From assembly GCA_963611355.1 (NCBI GenBank), contig CAVDRM010000046.1, positions 1-7,410 of the forward strand: DNA of 7,410 bases, read 5' to 3'. Positions 1-6,239 of this stretch are shown piece after piece (position 1 is the first letter of the stretch; each line of letters starts with the position of its first letter). The position numbers and the translations under genes were made by a program. The notes below the pieces were generated by a model. The model had not been told where the DNA came from, did no database searches, and was given only the letters and a program-made list of their open reading frames with translations. Source of the DNA: CAVDRM01 sp963611355 (GTDB taxonomy: Bacteria; Bacillota; Clostridia; Christensenellales; Aristaeellaceae).

Positions 1-272
1 TTGTCCCGTCTGCGCTCATTCGCCGCCTGCTGCATGGCCTTGGTCCATTTGCCCGCCGCCTGCCTGCCTGTCTGACCGACAGGCAGACCGGCAGGCAGGT
101 CCTTCATCGCGTGCCGGACGTATTCGTCCTCTATCTCGCTCCCGTCTTTCAGGGAATAGCGGATGTCCGGATTCTCCGTTTTTTCCTTTATGCTGATTTT
201 ATTCTTGTTTTTTTCGGAAATGCCCTTGACATTTTCACCAGCTTGTGATACATGTGTTATACTGTTGCTCAT
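1..272 (-). CDS. Partial CDS (N-terminus), probable mobile-element or prophage-associated protein of unknown function
   Basis: The reading frame opens with ATG at 272 and is still open at base 1, so only the first 90 codons are present. The visible protein is hydrophilic and charged, with no signal peptide or membrane segment. A lysine/asparagine-rich stretch (residues 13-34) precedes the motif NPDIRYSLKD (residues 34-43). A Gly/Pro/Gln-rich stretch (59-74) is encoded by a CCTG/CAGG palindromic repeat, and a basic helix-like stretch follows (75-90). From memory, 'DIRYSLK'-like motifs recur in large multidomain proteins of clostridial prophages and conjugative elements (MuF-type or large-polyvalent-protein families). 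That link is inference from one short motif. AAGGAG lies 11 nt before the ATG, a rather long gap. The codon 21 codons upstream of the ATG is an in-frame TAG that ends the preceding fragment. Confidence 0.5.
   Translation of the reverse strand, partial: MSNSITHVSQAGENVKGISEKNKNKISIKEKTENPDIRYSLKDGSEIEDEYVRHAMKDLPAGLPVGQTGRQAAGKWTKAMQQAANERRRD
59..99. repeat. CCTG/CAGG palindromic low-complexity repeat inside the left-edge CDS
   Basis: CTGCCTGTC (64-72) and GACAGGCAG (78-86) form a perfect 9-bp stem with a 5-nt loop. The flanking CCTGCCTGCC (59-68) is the exact reverse complement of 90-99, so a second pairing is possible. The tract stays in frame and encodes residues 59-74, rich in Gly, Pro and Gln. 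It may be slippage-prone or a small inserted repeat. Confidence 0.6.
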
Positions 273-335
273 GAAGGATAGCGCTCCTTTCGGTCGTGGT
301 TGGGTGTGGTTACTTTTACTATAACCGATTTCTCG

Positions 336-455
336 CTATCCTTCTACTCTTTTCTTCTCCTTGTCCAAGATGTATTGTACTCCTACAAACGGTGCCCTGG
401 CGGTATAGTTGCCATTCTTGACAGCAACAAGAATGTTGTGGTATACTATACCTAT
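336..455 (-). pseudogene. C-terminal fragment of an unrecognised gene, cut off by the IS1182 remnant
   Basis: Downstream of the transposase homology, a different minus-strand frame reads like real protein for about 38 residues. It includes HNILVAVKNGNYTARAPF and VQYILDKEKKRVEG, and ends at TAG (336-338). The mix of beta-like and charged residues and the clean stop just before the next gene suggest the genuine C-terminus of a gene that once preceded the left-edge CDS. Its 5' part is missing: reading upstream, the frame runs into the transposase segment near 450 and loses coding sense. I do not recognise the family. The breakpoint is placed by eye and could be wrong by 10 bp or more. It could also be a chance open frame, but its composition argues against that. 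Confidence 0.4.
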
Positions 456-576
456 GCGTGAAGTCCACTGCTGCGTCGATCTTCCGCAGCAGGTGCTCTG
501 TCGGCACCAGCATGTCCGTGCACAGCAGTTCGATTGCCTGCCGCTGTTCGGTTTCCTTGCTCAGCATTTTCATCAC
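452..576 (-). pseudogene. IS1182-family transposase, N-terminal remnant
   Basis: The first ~41 residues (MLSKETEQRQAIEL, then MLVPTEHLLRKIDAAVDFTH) match what I know of the start of IS1182-family DDE transposases. In those, 'DHLLRKIDKAVDF' leads into 'IYDLV...YCxDNGRPSxDPVxL'. Here the homology stops after FTH (about position 454), and the rest of the open frame to 319 has no transposase character (Cys/Gln-rich, then basic). The catalytic DDE core and the C-terminus are absent, so this cannot be a working transposase. Three ATG codons occur in the first four positions; the third (MLSK) matches the usual family start. It now lies out of frame with the gene tail downstream, which points to deletion or recombination after insertion. 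No intact IS end or target duplication could be defined. Confidence 0.75.
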
Positions 577-584
577 CCGCCTTC

Positions 585-593
585 ATTATACCA
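585..593 (-). promoter_or_regulatory. Extended -10 promoter element upstream of the transposase remnant
   Basis: The minus strand reads TGGTATAAT, a perfect extended -10 (TGn plus TATAAT), about 10 nt before the first ATG of the transposase remnant. No good -35 is present at 17 nt, where the AEC terminator hairpin lies. It may be the native IS promoter and could still transcribe the scar region. Confidence 0.35.
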
Positions 594-621
594 GAAAAGG
601 CCGCCCTTGGCGACCTTTTTT
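594..621 (-). terminator. Rho-independent terminator of the AEC transporter gene
   Basis: On the minus strand an A-run (621-616) leads into GGTCGCC (615-609), a 3-nt loop AAG and GGCGGCC (605-599), followed by TTTT (597-594). The stem is 7 bp with one G-U pair and can extend by A-T pairs into the A- and T-runs. It lies about 54-80 nt past the AEC stop codon. On the plus strand the stem carries one C/A mismatch but is followed by six T, so weak bidirectional action is possible. Confidence 0.6.
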
Positions 622-631
622 GACAGGCTTA

Positions 632-658
632 GAAGGCCATATGAACGGCCTGGCCTTC
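632..658. other. Perfect 8-bp inverted repeat after the AEC stop codon
   Basis: GAAGGCCA (632-639) pairs with TGGCCTTC (651-658) around an 11-nt loop. No T-run follows on either strand, so it is not a terminator by itself. It sits between the AEC stop and the terminator and could act as a 3' mRNA-stabilising hairpin. It could also be part of a lost IS end. Confidence 0.4.
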
Positions 659-674
659 CGCGATCAAAATGCGG

Positions 675-1598
675 TCAAAGCATCAGCGTTACCAACGGCA
701 GTGTCAGCACGCTCAGCAGCGTCGTCAGCAGAACGACATTGGCGCTCAGCTCCTGTTCGCACTGATGCAGCTCCGCCAGGGACAGAACAATCGCCGCCGA
801 TGGCACGGCGCTCAGCACCACCATACAGCCGCGGAAGGTGGCGCTCAAGCCGGGAATCAGGCTAAATACAAGGTAGGAGAGCAGAGGAAAAACAATCAGC
901 TTCAGCCCGCATACGGCATAGGCAAATGGCCGCCGGAACAGCCGCCCGACATTCACCGCCGCCATTCGCATTCCAAGCACCATCATGCAAAGCGGCGTGG
1001 TCATGTTTCCTAAAAGGGACAAAGTATCGTCCACCGCTTCGGGCAGGGAAAGCTCCATAATGTATATGGGCAGGGACACCAGCACGGACAGCACGGTCGG
1101 GTTCAGGAGCGCCGCCTTCAGGGAAATATACCGTTTGTCCTTTTTGATGGCGTAAACGCCGACCGTGAACACCAGCATATTCATTCCCGCCAGAAATGCT
1201 GAGCTGAAGCAGGGTGCCAGCGGGTCATTCGGGAACAGTGCCTTGACGAGCGGAAGCCCTAAAAAGCCCGCATTGCCAAGCACCGAGCCGATACACAGAA
1301 TGCGATACCGCGCTCGATCAAAGCGCTTTTTGAAAATCGCAAACAAAAGCAGGAAGAAAAGAAGCTGCGCCAGCAGTGCCAGCACAAAAAACAGCCCTAT
1401 CTGCGCAAACGCCTCTCTGCTGTAAGGCATTCCCCGAAAGGTGCTGATAATCATCGCCGGCCCGCAGATATACAGCAGGATGGCTGACAAGGTTTTCGCA
1501 TGCTCCGTCTTGCCCTTTCCCGACTTAACCAGCGCATATCCGCACAGAATGTACACCAGCATGGTTAAGACATTGCTTACAACAACGGAAAAACCCAT
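675..1598 (-). CDS. AEC (auxin efflux carrier) family transporter
   Basis: This is an integral membrane protein of 307 residues from the preferred ATG, the usual size for prokaryotic AEC/BASS-like carriers. About ten hydrophobic segments alternate with short basic loops. The first half has a conserved-looking helix followed by 'GKTEHAKTLSAILLYICGPAMII', and the centre carries 'GNAGFLGLPL', a Gly/Pro motif typical of the family. The C-terminal half repeats the fold (NPTVLSVLVSLPIYI; TTPLCMMVLGMRMA; VVLSAVPSAAIVLSLAE). Family members move organic anions such as malate, malonate or amino-acid-derived acids; the substrate here cannot be read from sequence. A GTG at 1613 would add five residues but has no ribosome site. 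The ATG at 1598 has GGTGAG 6 nt upstream. The gene is its own unit, between the pyrG terminator and its own terminator. Confidence 0.88.
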   Translation of the reverse strand: MGFSVVVSNVLTMLVYILCGYALVKSGKGKTEHAKTLSAILLYICGPAMIISTFRGMPYSREAFAQIGLFFVLALLAQLLFFLLLFAIFKKRFDRARYRILCIGSVLGNAGFLGLPLVKALFPNDPLAPCFSSAFLAGMNMLVFTVGVYAIKKDKRYISLKAALLNPTVLSVLVSLPIYIMELSLPEAVDDTLSLLGNMTTPLCMMVLGMRMAAVNVGRLFRRPFAYAVCGLKLIVFPLLSYLVFSLIPGLSATFRGCMVVLSAVPSAAIVLSLAELHQCEQELSANVVLLTTLLSVLTLPLVTLML

Positions 1599-1633
1599 GA
1601 TGCTCTCACCCACTTCATCAAACGTACCACCCC

Positions 1634-1662
1634 ATTATAAAGCATTTTCCGCAAACGGTAAA
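1634..1662 (-). promoter_or_regulatory. Promoter of the AEC transporter gene
   Basis: The minus strand has a perfect TATAAT -10 (1639-1634) and, 17 nt upstream, TTTACC (1662-1657) as a weak -35. It lies 35 nt before the preferred ATG and directly after the pyrG terminator. The AEC gene is therefore probably transcribed independently of pyrG. Confidence 0.5.
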
Positions 1663-1665
1663 TAG

Positions 1666-1701
1666 AAAAAGCAGACTGCTGTTTGAAACAGTCTGCTTTT
1701 T
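1666..1701 (-). terminator. Bidirectional-looking rho-independent terminator of pyrG
   Basis: GCAGACTG (1671-1678) and CAGTCTGC (1689-1696) form a perfect 8-bp stem with a 10-nt loop. The stem is flanked by AAAAA (1666-1670) and TTTTT (1697-1701), so the minus-strand RNA ends in a U-run 3 nt past the pyrG stop. The arms extend by A-T pairs. The structure would work on either strand, but only the minus strand has a gene ending here. Confidence 0.85.
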
Positions 1702-1703
1702 CG

Positions 1704-3308
1704 TCATCCTTTGCGCTGCATCGCCGCCGTCAGGAACTGCAAAAACAGCGGATGCGGACGGTCGGGACGGGACTTAAATTCCGGATGGAACTGCGTGGCC
1801 ACAAAAAAGGGATGGTCTGGCAGCTCGATAATCTCCACCAAATCACGCTCAGGATTCACGCCGGAAATCACCATGCCGGCCTCTTCAAACGCTTCCCGAT
1901 AGGCATTATTGAATTCATAGCGATGGCGGTGGCGCTCAAACACCAGCTCTTTGCCATATGCTTTCTGCGCGATGCTGCCCTCCTTCAGCTTGCAGGGATA
2001 CGCGCCCAAGCGCATGGTATGACCAAGGTTTTCCAGATTCTGGTCAGGCATCAGGTCGATGATAGGATTGGTCGTGTCGGGATTGACCTCAGTGGTGTCC
2101 GCATCGGCAAGCCCCATCACATTGCGGGCAAACTCGATGCATGCCATCTGCATCCCCAGACACAGCCCCAAGAACGGCAGCTTATGCTCCCGCGCATAGC
2201 GAATGGCCGCCCGCTTGCCCTCCAAGCCGCGAGAGCCGAAGCCCCCCGGCACGACTACGCCGCGGGCGTCCTTGAGCAGCTCCGCCGCGTTTTCTTCATT
2301 GATGCTTTCGGCATTGATCCACAAAATTTTCACATGGATGCCGCGCTCGATGGCACAGTGATTCAGCGATTCCACCACGGACAGATAGGCGTCCGGCAGG
2401 GCGACATACTTGCCCACCAGCGCTATCTTGATTTCTCCCGTCCGCGCCAAATCTCGTCCCGCCAGTGCCTCCCACGCGGTCAGGTCGCAGGGATGGTCGC
2501 CCAGCTCCAGCAGCTCGCACACCTTGTCATCCAGCCCTTCACGGTGGAACATGAGCGGCACCTCATACAGGCTCGGCGCATCCAAGTCGTCAAACACGCG
2601 GCCGGAGGGCATATTGCAGAACATGCCGATTTTATTCTTGATTTCGTCCGACAGCGGCACTTCACTGCGGCAGACCAGAATATCCGGCTGAATGCCAATT
2701 GAGCCAAGCTCCTTCACGGAATGCTGCGTGGGCTTGGTCTTGATTTCGCCCGCCATCTTCAGATACGGCAGCAGCGTCACATGGATAAACAGGGTGTTCT
2801 CGCGCCCCAGCTCAAAGCGGAGCTGGCGGATGGCCTCCAAGAACGGCTGTCCCTCAATGTCCCCCACCGTGCCGCCGATCTCGGTAATCAGCACATCCGG
2901 CGCGTTCTCCCCGTCGGAGAGTGCCAAAATGTTCTTTTTAATTTCGCCCGTGATGTGCGGGATAATCTGCACTGTCGCGCCCAAGTATTCGCCGCGGCGT
3001 TCCTTGTCGATGACAGTCTTGAAGATGCGCCCGCTGGTGACATTGGCCGTCTGAGACAGGTTTTCGTCAATAAAGCGCTCATAGTGTCCCAAATCCAGGT
3101 CCGTCTCCGCGCCGTCCTCGGTGATAAACACCTCGCCGTGCTGATACGGGTTCATGGTGCCGGGGTCTACATTAATATACGGGTCTAGCTTCTGCATGGA
3201 CACCTTGAGCCCACGCATCTTGAGCAGCCGCCCCAGGCTGGCCGCCGTAATGCCCTTGCCCAATGAGGAAACAACGCCGCCGGTGATGAAAATGTGCTTC
3301 GTCTGCAT
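1704..3308 (-). CDS. pyrG: CTP synthase (glutamine-hydrolysing)
   Basis: This cytosolic enzyme converts UTP to CTP using ATP and glutamine, the last step of pyrimidine ribonucleotide synthesis. The 534 residues are full length for the family. Residues 1-265 are the synthetase domain: ITGGVVSSLGKGI (8-20) with the P-loop-like GKG, KLDPYINVDPGTM (40-52), HGEVFITEDGAETDLDLGHYERF (57-79) and EIGGTVGDIE (143-152). Residues ~292-534 are the class I glutamine amidotransferase domain. It has the oxyanion strand PGGFGSRGLEGK (354-365), nucleophile Cys383 in GLCLGMQ, and His508 and Glu510 in QFHPEF. All catalytic residues are present. The start is secure, with AGGAGG (3317-3322) 8 nt before the ATG. 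It is monocistronic, with its own promoter and terminator, and the long plus-strand open frames across it are shadows. Confidence 0.98.
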   Translation of the reverse strand: MQTKHIFITGGVVSSLGKGITAASLGRLLKMRGLKVSMQKLDPYINVDPGTMNPYQHGEVFITEDGAETDLDLGHYERFIDENLSQTANVTSGRIFKTVIDKERRGEYLGATVQIIPHITGEIKKNILALSDGENAPDVLITEIGGTVGDIEGQPFLEAIRQLRFELGRENTLFIHVTLLPYLKMAGEIKTKPTQHSVKELGSIGIQPDILVCRSEVPLSDEIKNKIGMFCNMPSGRVFDDLDAPSLYEVPLMFHREGLDDKVCELLELGDHPCDLTAWEALAGRDLARTGEIKIALVGKYVALPDAYLSVVESLNHCAIERGIHVKILWINAESINEENAAELLKDARGVVVPGGFGSRGLEGKRAAIRYAREHKLPFLGLCLGMQMACIEFARNVMGLADADTTEVNPDTTNPIIDLMPDQNLENLGHTMRLGAYPCKLKEGSIAQKAYGKELVFERHRHRYEFNNAYREAFEEAGMVISGVNPERDLVEIIELPDHPFFVATQFHPEFKSRPDRPHPLFLQFLTAAMQRKG

Positions 3309-3316
3309 CCCGAATT

Positions 3317-3322
3317 CCTCCT
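3317..3322 (-). promoter_or_regulatory. Ribosome binding site of pyrG
   Basis: A perfect AGGAGG on the minus strand lies 8 nt before the ATG at 3308. It fixes the start. Confidence 0.85.
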
Positions 3323-3352
3323 CAAATCACAAAGCAAAAAAACAACCTGCAT

Positions 3353-3382
3353 AACATAGCACAGTCATTTTTTCGCTGTCAA
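3353..3382 (-). promoter_or_regulatory. pyrG promoter
   Basis: A consensus TTGACA -35 (3382-3377) is followed, after 18 nt, by TATGTT (3358-3353). Transcription would start near 3346, giving a leader of about 40 nt. The leader has a run of seven T but no stem-loop followed by a U-run, and I do not see an initial GGG run. The CTP-sensing reiterative-transcription attenuator of Bacillus subtilis pyrG therefore appears absent. A second TATAAT (3448-3443) further upstream has no matching -35. Confidence 0.65.
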
Positions 3383-3455
3383 GAGAGAAAACAGGAAAAA
3401 TACAACGATTGAAAAAAATACATTTCAACATTGCAGCAGCAAATTATACGGCCTT

Positions 3456-3489
3456 TCGAAAAAGTCAGGTTTTCACGGAACTTTTTTGA
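3456..3489 (-). terminator. Possible weak terminator of the exporter-acetyltransferase operon
   Basis: TCGAAAAAGT (3456-3465) pairs with ACTTTTTTGA (3480-3489), ten pairs with one G-T, around a 14-nt loop. It is 40-70 nt past the last acetyltransferase stop, and its arms are themselves A- and T-runs. The stem is AT-rich, so termination strength is doubtful. It also contains a motif that recurs elsewhere in the window and may be an element end instead. Confidence 0.4.
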
Positions 3490-3528
3490 CAGACTGCGGC
3501 GCATCTTTCATCTGCCTTCCGGTATTGC

Positions 3529-4149
3529 TTATCGCAGTGCCCGTTCTTCTTCCAAATCAGATTCATCAATCGCACGGTTTTTATAATAATACATTGAATC
3601 CTGATTTCCGATTGCACGAATGACTTTACACGGATTCCCGGCCGCAACGGAATTAGCCGGAATATCGTGAACCACCACGCTCCCCGCGCCAATCACACTG
3701 TTTTCTCCGATATGAACGCCGGGACAAATGATCGCACCGGCTCCTATCCAGCAATTATCCTCAATTGTCACCGAATCCGTATACATATACTCCCTCATTT
3801 TCGGATTGACAGGATGCCCGACCGTTGCTATTGTCACTGCCGGACCAAACATTACTTTTTGACCGATAATAATTTCCCCGTCATCAACGAAATTACAGTT
3901 AAAATTCAAATAGGAACCGTCCCCTATGGTGATATTCGTCCCATAGCAGCAGTAAAAAGGCGGCTCCACCCATGCCTTTGTTTCTTTGCCGAAAAGCTCA
4001 TTCAAAGCCGCCATTCTTGCTTCTGCATCATCAGGCATCGTAGCATTAAACCGAATCATCCTCTTTTTGCAGTTCGTTCGGTCTTCCGGAAGACCTTCGC
4101 AATAGTCTGTAAACAGCTTTCCCGCCGCAATGCGTTCTCTCATGGTCAT
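3529..4149 (-). CDS. Maltose/galactoside-type O-acetyltransferase (hexapeptide repeat), second copy
   Basis: This is a 206-residue left-handed beta-helix acyltransferase of the LacA/Maa family, which moves acetyl from acetyl-CoA to a hydroxyl of a sugar and works as a trimer in the cytosol. Residues ~3-55 form the short helical N-terminal domain (RERIAAGKLFTDYCE...). Residues ~62-180 carry the hexapeptide repeats, with PPFYCCYG (63-70) and NFNCNF (82-87). The catalytic His112 lies in ATVGHPVNP, followed by WIGAGAIICPGVHIGENSVIGAGSVV and the closing AAGNPCKVIR. All expected landmarks are intact. The sugar or other acceptor is unknown, and antibiotic (streptogramin-type) acetylation is less likely because the Maa N-terminal domain is present. 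The start ATG lies 1 bp after the upstream stop, and its AGGAGG is inside the upstream gene, implying coupled translation. It is the last gene of the operon. Confidence 0.92.
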   Translation of the reverse strand: MTMRERIAAGKLFTDYCEGLPEDRTNCKKRMIRFNATMPDDAEARMAALNELFGKETKAWVEPPFYCCYGTNITIGDGSYLNFNCNFVDDGEIIIGQKVMFGPAVTIATVGHPVNPKMREYMYTDSVTIEDNCWIGAGAIICPGVHIGENSVIGAGSVVVHDIPANSVAAGNPCKVIRAIGNQDSMYYYKNRAIDESDLEEERALR

Positions 4150-4150
4150 A

Positions 4151-4780
4151 TTATTGCTCCTCCTGCTCGCATATCATATTCCACGCTTCATCATCAATCT
4201 CTTCGTTGTGAAACAATTTTCTTTTGTCATTGTCTGTTATCTTTCTGATCACGCGGCATGGATTCCCTGCTGCAATCGACCAGTCCGGAATATCTTTCGT
4301 GACAACGCTTCCGGCACCAATGACCACATTACTTCCAATATGTACACCCGGACACACCACTGTATTTCCTCCCAGCCATACATTATCCCCGATCGTCACC
4401 TCTTTTCCATATTCAAAAGCCGAATTACGCGTATCCGGGTAAATCGGATGTCCTGCTGTATAAATAGCCACATTGGGTGCCATCTGACAGTTATCGCCGA
4501 TTTTTACCTTTGCCACATCTATGATTGTGCAGTTATAATTTGCGAAAAAATTCTTTCCAACCTCAATGTGTGAGCCATAATCGCAGTAAAAAGGCGGATT
4601 AATATATGCGCCTTCAGATTTTCCCAAAAGCTCTTTTACTATTTCCGTAATTTCATCAAAATCCGACCTGTCTGCAAAATTAAGCTTTTGCAGGATTTTT
4701 CTGCTCTTGACCTGTTCTTCCATAACCGCTTCATCTGAAATGTAAGCATGCTGCATATCTCTTCTTGTTTTCATATCCAT
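4151..4780 (-). CDS. Maltose/galactoside-type O-acetyltransferase (hexapeptide repeat), first copy
   Basis: This 209-residue protein belongs to the same family as its neighbour but is clearly diverged. The landmark blocks are shared (NPPFYCDYG 61-69; YTAGHPIYP with catalytic His111; WLGGNTVVCPGVHIG; VIGAGSVVTKDIP; AAGNPCRVIR). The N-terminal ~50 residues and the tail differ. The C-terminus after VIRKI (DNDKRKLFHNEEIDDEAW) follows the usual LacA-like ending. It is expected to acetylate a hydroxyl on a sugar or sugar-like acceptor using acetyl-CoA. The ATG lies 3 bp after the exporter stop, with GGAGAA (4788-4793) 7 nt upstream inside the exporter gene. ATG codons at residues 1 and 3 are both possible starts; I chose the first because of the spacing. 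Its last codons (EQEEQ) encode the next gene's AGGAGG ribosome site. Confidence 0.93.
   Translation of the reverse strand: MDMKTRRDMQHAYISDEAVMEEQVKSRKILQKLNFADRSDFDEITEIVKELLGKSEGAYINPPFYCDYGSHIEVGKNFFANYNCTIIDVAKVKIGDNCQMAPNVAIYTAGHPIYPDTRNSAFEYGKEVTIGDNVWLGGNTVVCPGVHIGSNVVIGAGSVVTKDIPDWSIAAGNPCRVIRKITDNDKRKLFHNEEIDDEAWNMICEQEEQ
4159..4164 (-). promoter_or_regulatory. Ribosome binding site of the second acetyltransferase, inside the first
   Basis: AGGAGG on the minus strand overlaps the last codons of the upstream gene, 9 nt before the ATG at 4149. Stop and start are separated by a single base (TAA-T-ATG), an arrangement typical of translational coupling. Confidence 0.8.
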
Positions 4781-4783
4781 AGA

Positions 4784-6127
4784 TTAATTCTCCGTTTCCG
4801 TTAAATTTTGTAACCATTCATATCGTCTGTAATGCTTGAATACCGCCGGAAGCTTTACCAGCTCATCAAGATTTAAGACAAAATACACCATAAGAACCGG
4901 CGCTTTGAATATAAAGGCGGCGATGCATCCCAGCGGAACTGCAAAACACCACATGGTAACCGCATCGCAATGCAGGCCGAATGTGGTATCCCCTCCCGCG
5001 GGGAAAATACCGCCGATTGTCATGGAATTGATGGCTTTCCCGATTACATAATAACTGCTTATGAGAAGCATATATTTTAAGTATTCGGTTGCCGTGTCGG
5101 TCAGATTCACAAAATGCAAAATCACCGGGGTCAAAAGAAGGAGCACGGCACCGGTCAGACAACCCGAAAACACCGCGATTTTACATAAAATATTTCCGCT
5201 TTGTCTGGCTTCGGATAAGTTGCCCTCACCAAGCAGGTTGCCGATGATAATGCTTCCCCCATGTCCAAACCCCGTGCAGACACAAATCAGCAGATTTTTG
5301 GTTATATTGGCAATCGAGTTGGCAGCCACCGCATCTGAGCCGAGATGCCCCAGGATAACGGAATACATGGTAAATCCGCCGCCCCAGACAAGCTCATTCA
5401 GGAGTACGGGAAGTACATGCTTCCAGAATTTTTGCGTGATAAAAGCATCCTTGTTCGTTATATCTGCCATTTCGATACATAGTTCTCTTTTGGAATGCAA
5501 AATGCATATCGCCATAACCAGCCCGATTCCGTTTGCAATCACCGTGGCCAGCGCCGCGCCCGCAATCTCCATCCTCGGAAATCCTAAGTATCCGTAAATC
5601 AAAACAGCATTCAGGATAATATTGGAAACCACAACGACCACGCTGACGATAGTGCACCTGCCTACATATCCGCAATTTTTTAATATGCCCTGCAAAACCT
5701 GCAAAATTCCGGAAAATACATAGGATAGCCCTATCATTTTCAAGTACTTTATCCCGCACTCAATCAGAGCAGCATCATTTGTAAACAGGCGCATAAGCAG
5801 CTCCGGCGCAAATCGTGTCGCAATCAGAAATAAGACCGAAGCCGCTGCTACATATTTCAGCACCAGACCCGCGGATTTTCGCAATCCGTCAAAGTCTTTC
5901 TTTCCATGGTACTGTGCGACAAACATATTCTCCCCGATGGTCAGTGCTGCCAAAATCAGATTAAAAACAAAGGTAATCTGCGAAGCCAGCGAAACTGCCG
6001 ACAGAGAGGTCTGATTTAACCCTCCCAGCATAAAAGCATCACACGCACTGACAAGCGCAAGCATAAACTGCTGGGCTGTCATCGGGAGGGCGAGCTTCAA
6101 AATCTTATCTGCGAATTTGTTTTTCAT
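4784..6127 (-). CDS. MATE family multidrug/metabolite exporter
   Basis: A 447-residue inner-membrane protein with about 12 hydrophobic segments in two similar halves, normal MATE length. It opens with FADKILKLALPMTAQQFMLALVSACDAFMLG, the usual first-helix pattern. GENMFVAQYHGKKDF follows as the loop after the second helix, and NELVWGGGFTMYSVILGHLGSDAVAA starts the second half. MATE pumps export cationic drugs or metabolites driven by Na+ or H+; the substrate cannot be told from sequence. The open frame continues upstream to 6259, but that part covers the divergent promoter and the araC start. The start at 6127 (MKNKF) has AAGGAAG (6138-6144) 10 nt upstream. It is the first gene of a three-gene operon with two acetyltransferases, so its cargo may be an acetylated compound (inference). 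Confidence 0.93.
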   Translation of the reverse strand: MKNKFADKILKLALPMTAQQFMLALVSACDAFMLGGLNQTSLSAVSLASQITFVFNLILAALTIGENMFVAQYHGKKDFDGLRKSAGLVLKYVAAASVLFLIATRFAPELLMRLFTNDAALIECGIKYLKMIGLSYVFSGILQVLQGILKNCGYVGRCTIVSVVVVVSNIILNAVLIYGYLGFPRMEIAGAALATVIANGIGLVMAICILHSKRELCIEMADITNKDAFITQKFWKHVLPVLLNELVWGGGFTMYSVILGHLGSDAVAANSIANITKNLLICVCTGFGHGGSIIIGNLLGEGNLSEARQSGNILCKIAVFSGCLTGAVLLLLTPVILHFVNLTDTATEYLKYMLLISSYYVIGKAINSMTIGGIFPAGGDTTFGLHCDAVTMWCFAVPLGCIAAFIFKAPVLMVYFVLNLDELVKLPAVFKHYRRYEWLQNLTETEN

Positions 6128-6176
6128 CCTCTTTTTGCTTCCTTTCCGTGCACAATATAAAGATAAACAATTTTTA

Positions 6177-6205
6177 TTGACTTTTATACCATAATCAGAC
6201 ATAAT
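6177..6205 (+). promoter_or_regulatory. Promoter of the AraC-family regulator gene
   Basis: TTGACT (6177-6182), a 17-nt spacer and CATAAT (6200-6205) form a near-consensus vegetative promoter. Transcription would start around 6212, leaving a leader of about 28 nt before the start codon. Confidence 0.65.
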
Positions 6206-6224
6206 AATATAACAATCGTTCACA

Positions 6225-6230
6225 AAGGAG
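6225..6230 (+). promoter_or_regulatory. Ribosome binding site with two overlapping start codons
   Basis: AAGGAG precedes ATG codons at 6236 (5 nt gap) and 6240 (9 nt gap) within ATGAATG. The second opens the regulator. The first opens a 20-codon frame ending at TAA (6296-6298). Confidence 0.6.
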
Positions 6231-6239
6231 AAGATATGA

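Larger units (their letters stand above)
6128..6239. promoter_or_regulatory. Divergent control region between the exporter operon and the AraC gene
   Basis: This 112-bp AT-rich region must hold promoters for both directions. The plus-strand promoter is clear. On the minus strand I see only poor candidates, such as TATATT or TATAAA without a fitting -35, as expected for an activator-dependent promoter. CATAAT occurs at 6190-6195 and 6200-6205, spaced one helical turn apart. This could be part of an AraC-type operator, although the second copy is also the araC -10. Confidence 0.5.

Noticed and set aside
59..99. CRISPR-like or small-RNA reading of the repeat tract
   Set aside because: There is only one palindromic unit, no spacer pattern, and it lies inside an open coding frame.
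409..1013. Overlapping plus-strand open frames near the left end
   Set aside because: They run antisense to the transposase remnant and the AEC gene, cross the terminator and have low-complexity Arg/His/Gln/Ser composition.
1599..1613. GTG start five codons upstream for the AEC transporter
   Set aside because: No ribosome site precedes it, while the ATG at 1598 has GGTGAG at a good distance.
1683..2702. 339-codon plus-strand open frame opposite pyrG
   Set aside because: It lies antisense to a clearly functional CTP synthase, is rich in His, Gln and Arg as expected of a GC-rich shadow frame, and has no recognisable domain.
3667..4573. Plus-strand open frames opposite the two acetyltransferases
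   Set aside because: They are His/Cys/Ile-rich shadow translations with no domain, opposite two intact enzymes.
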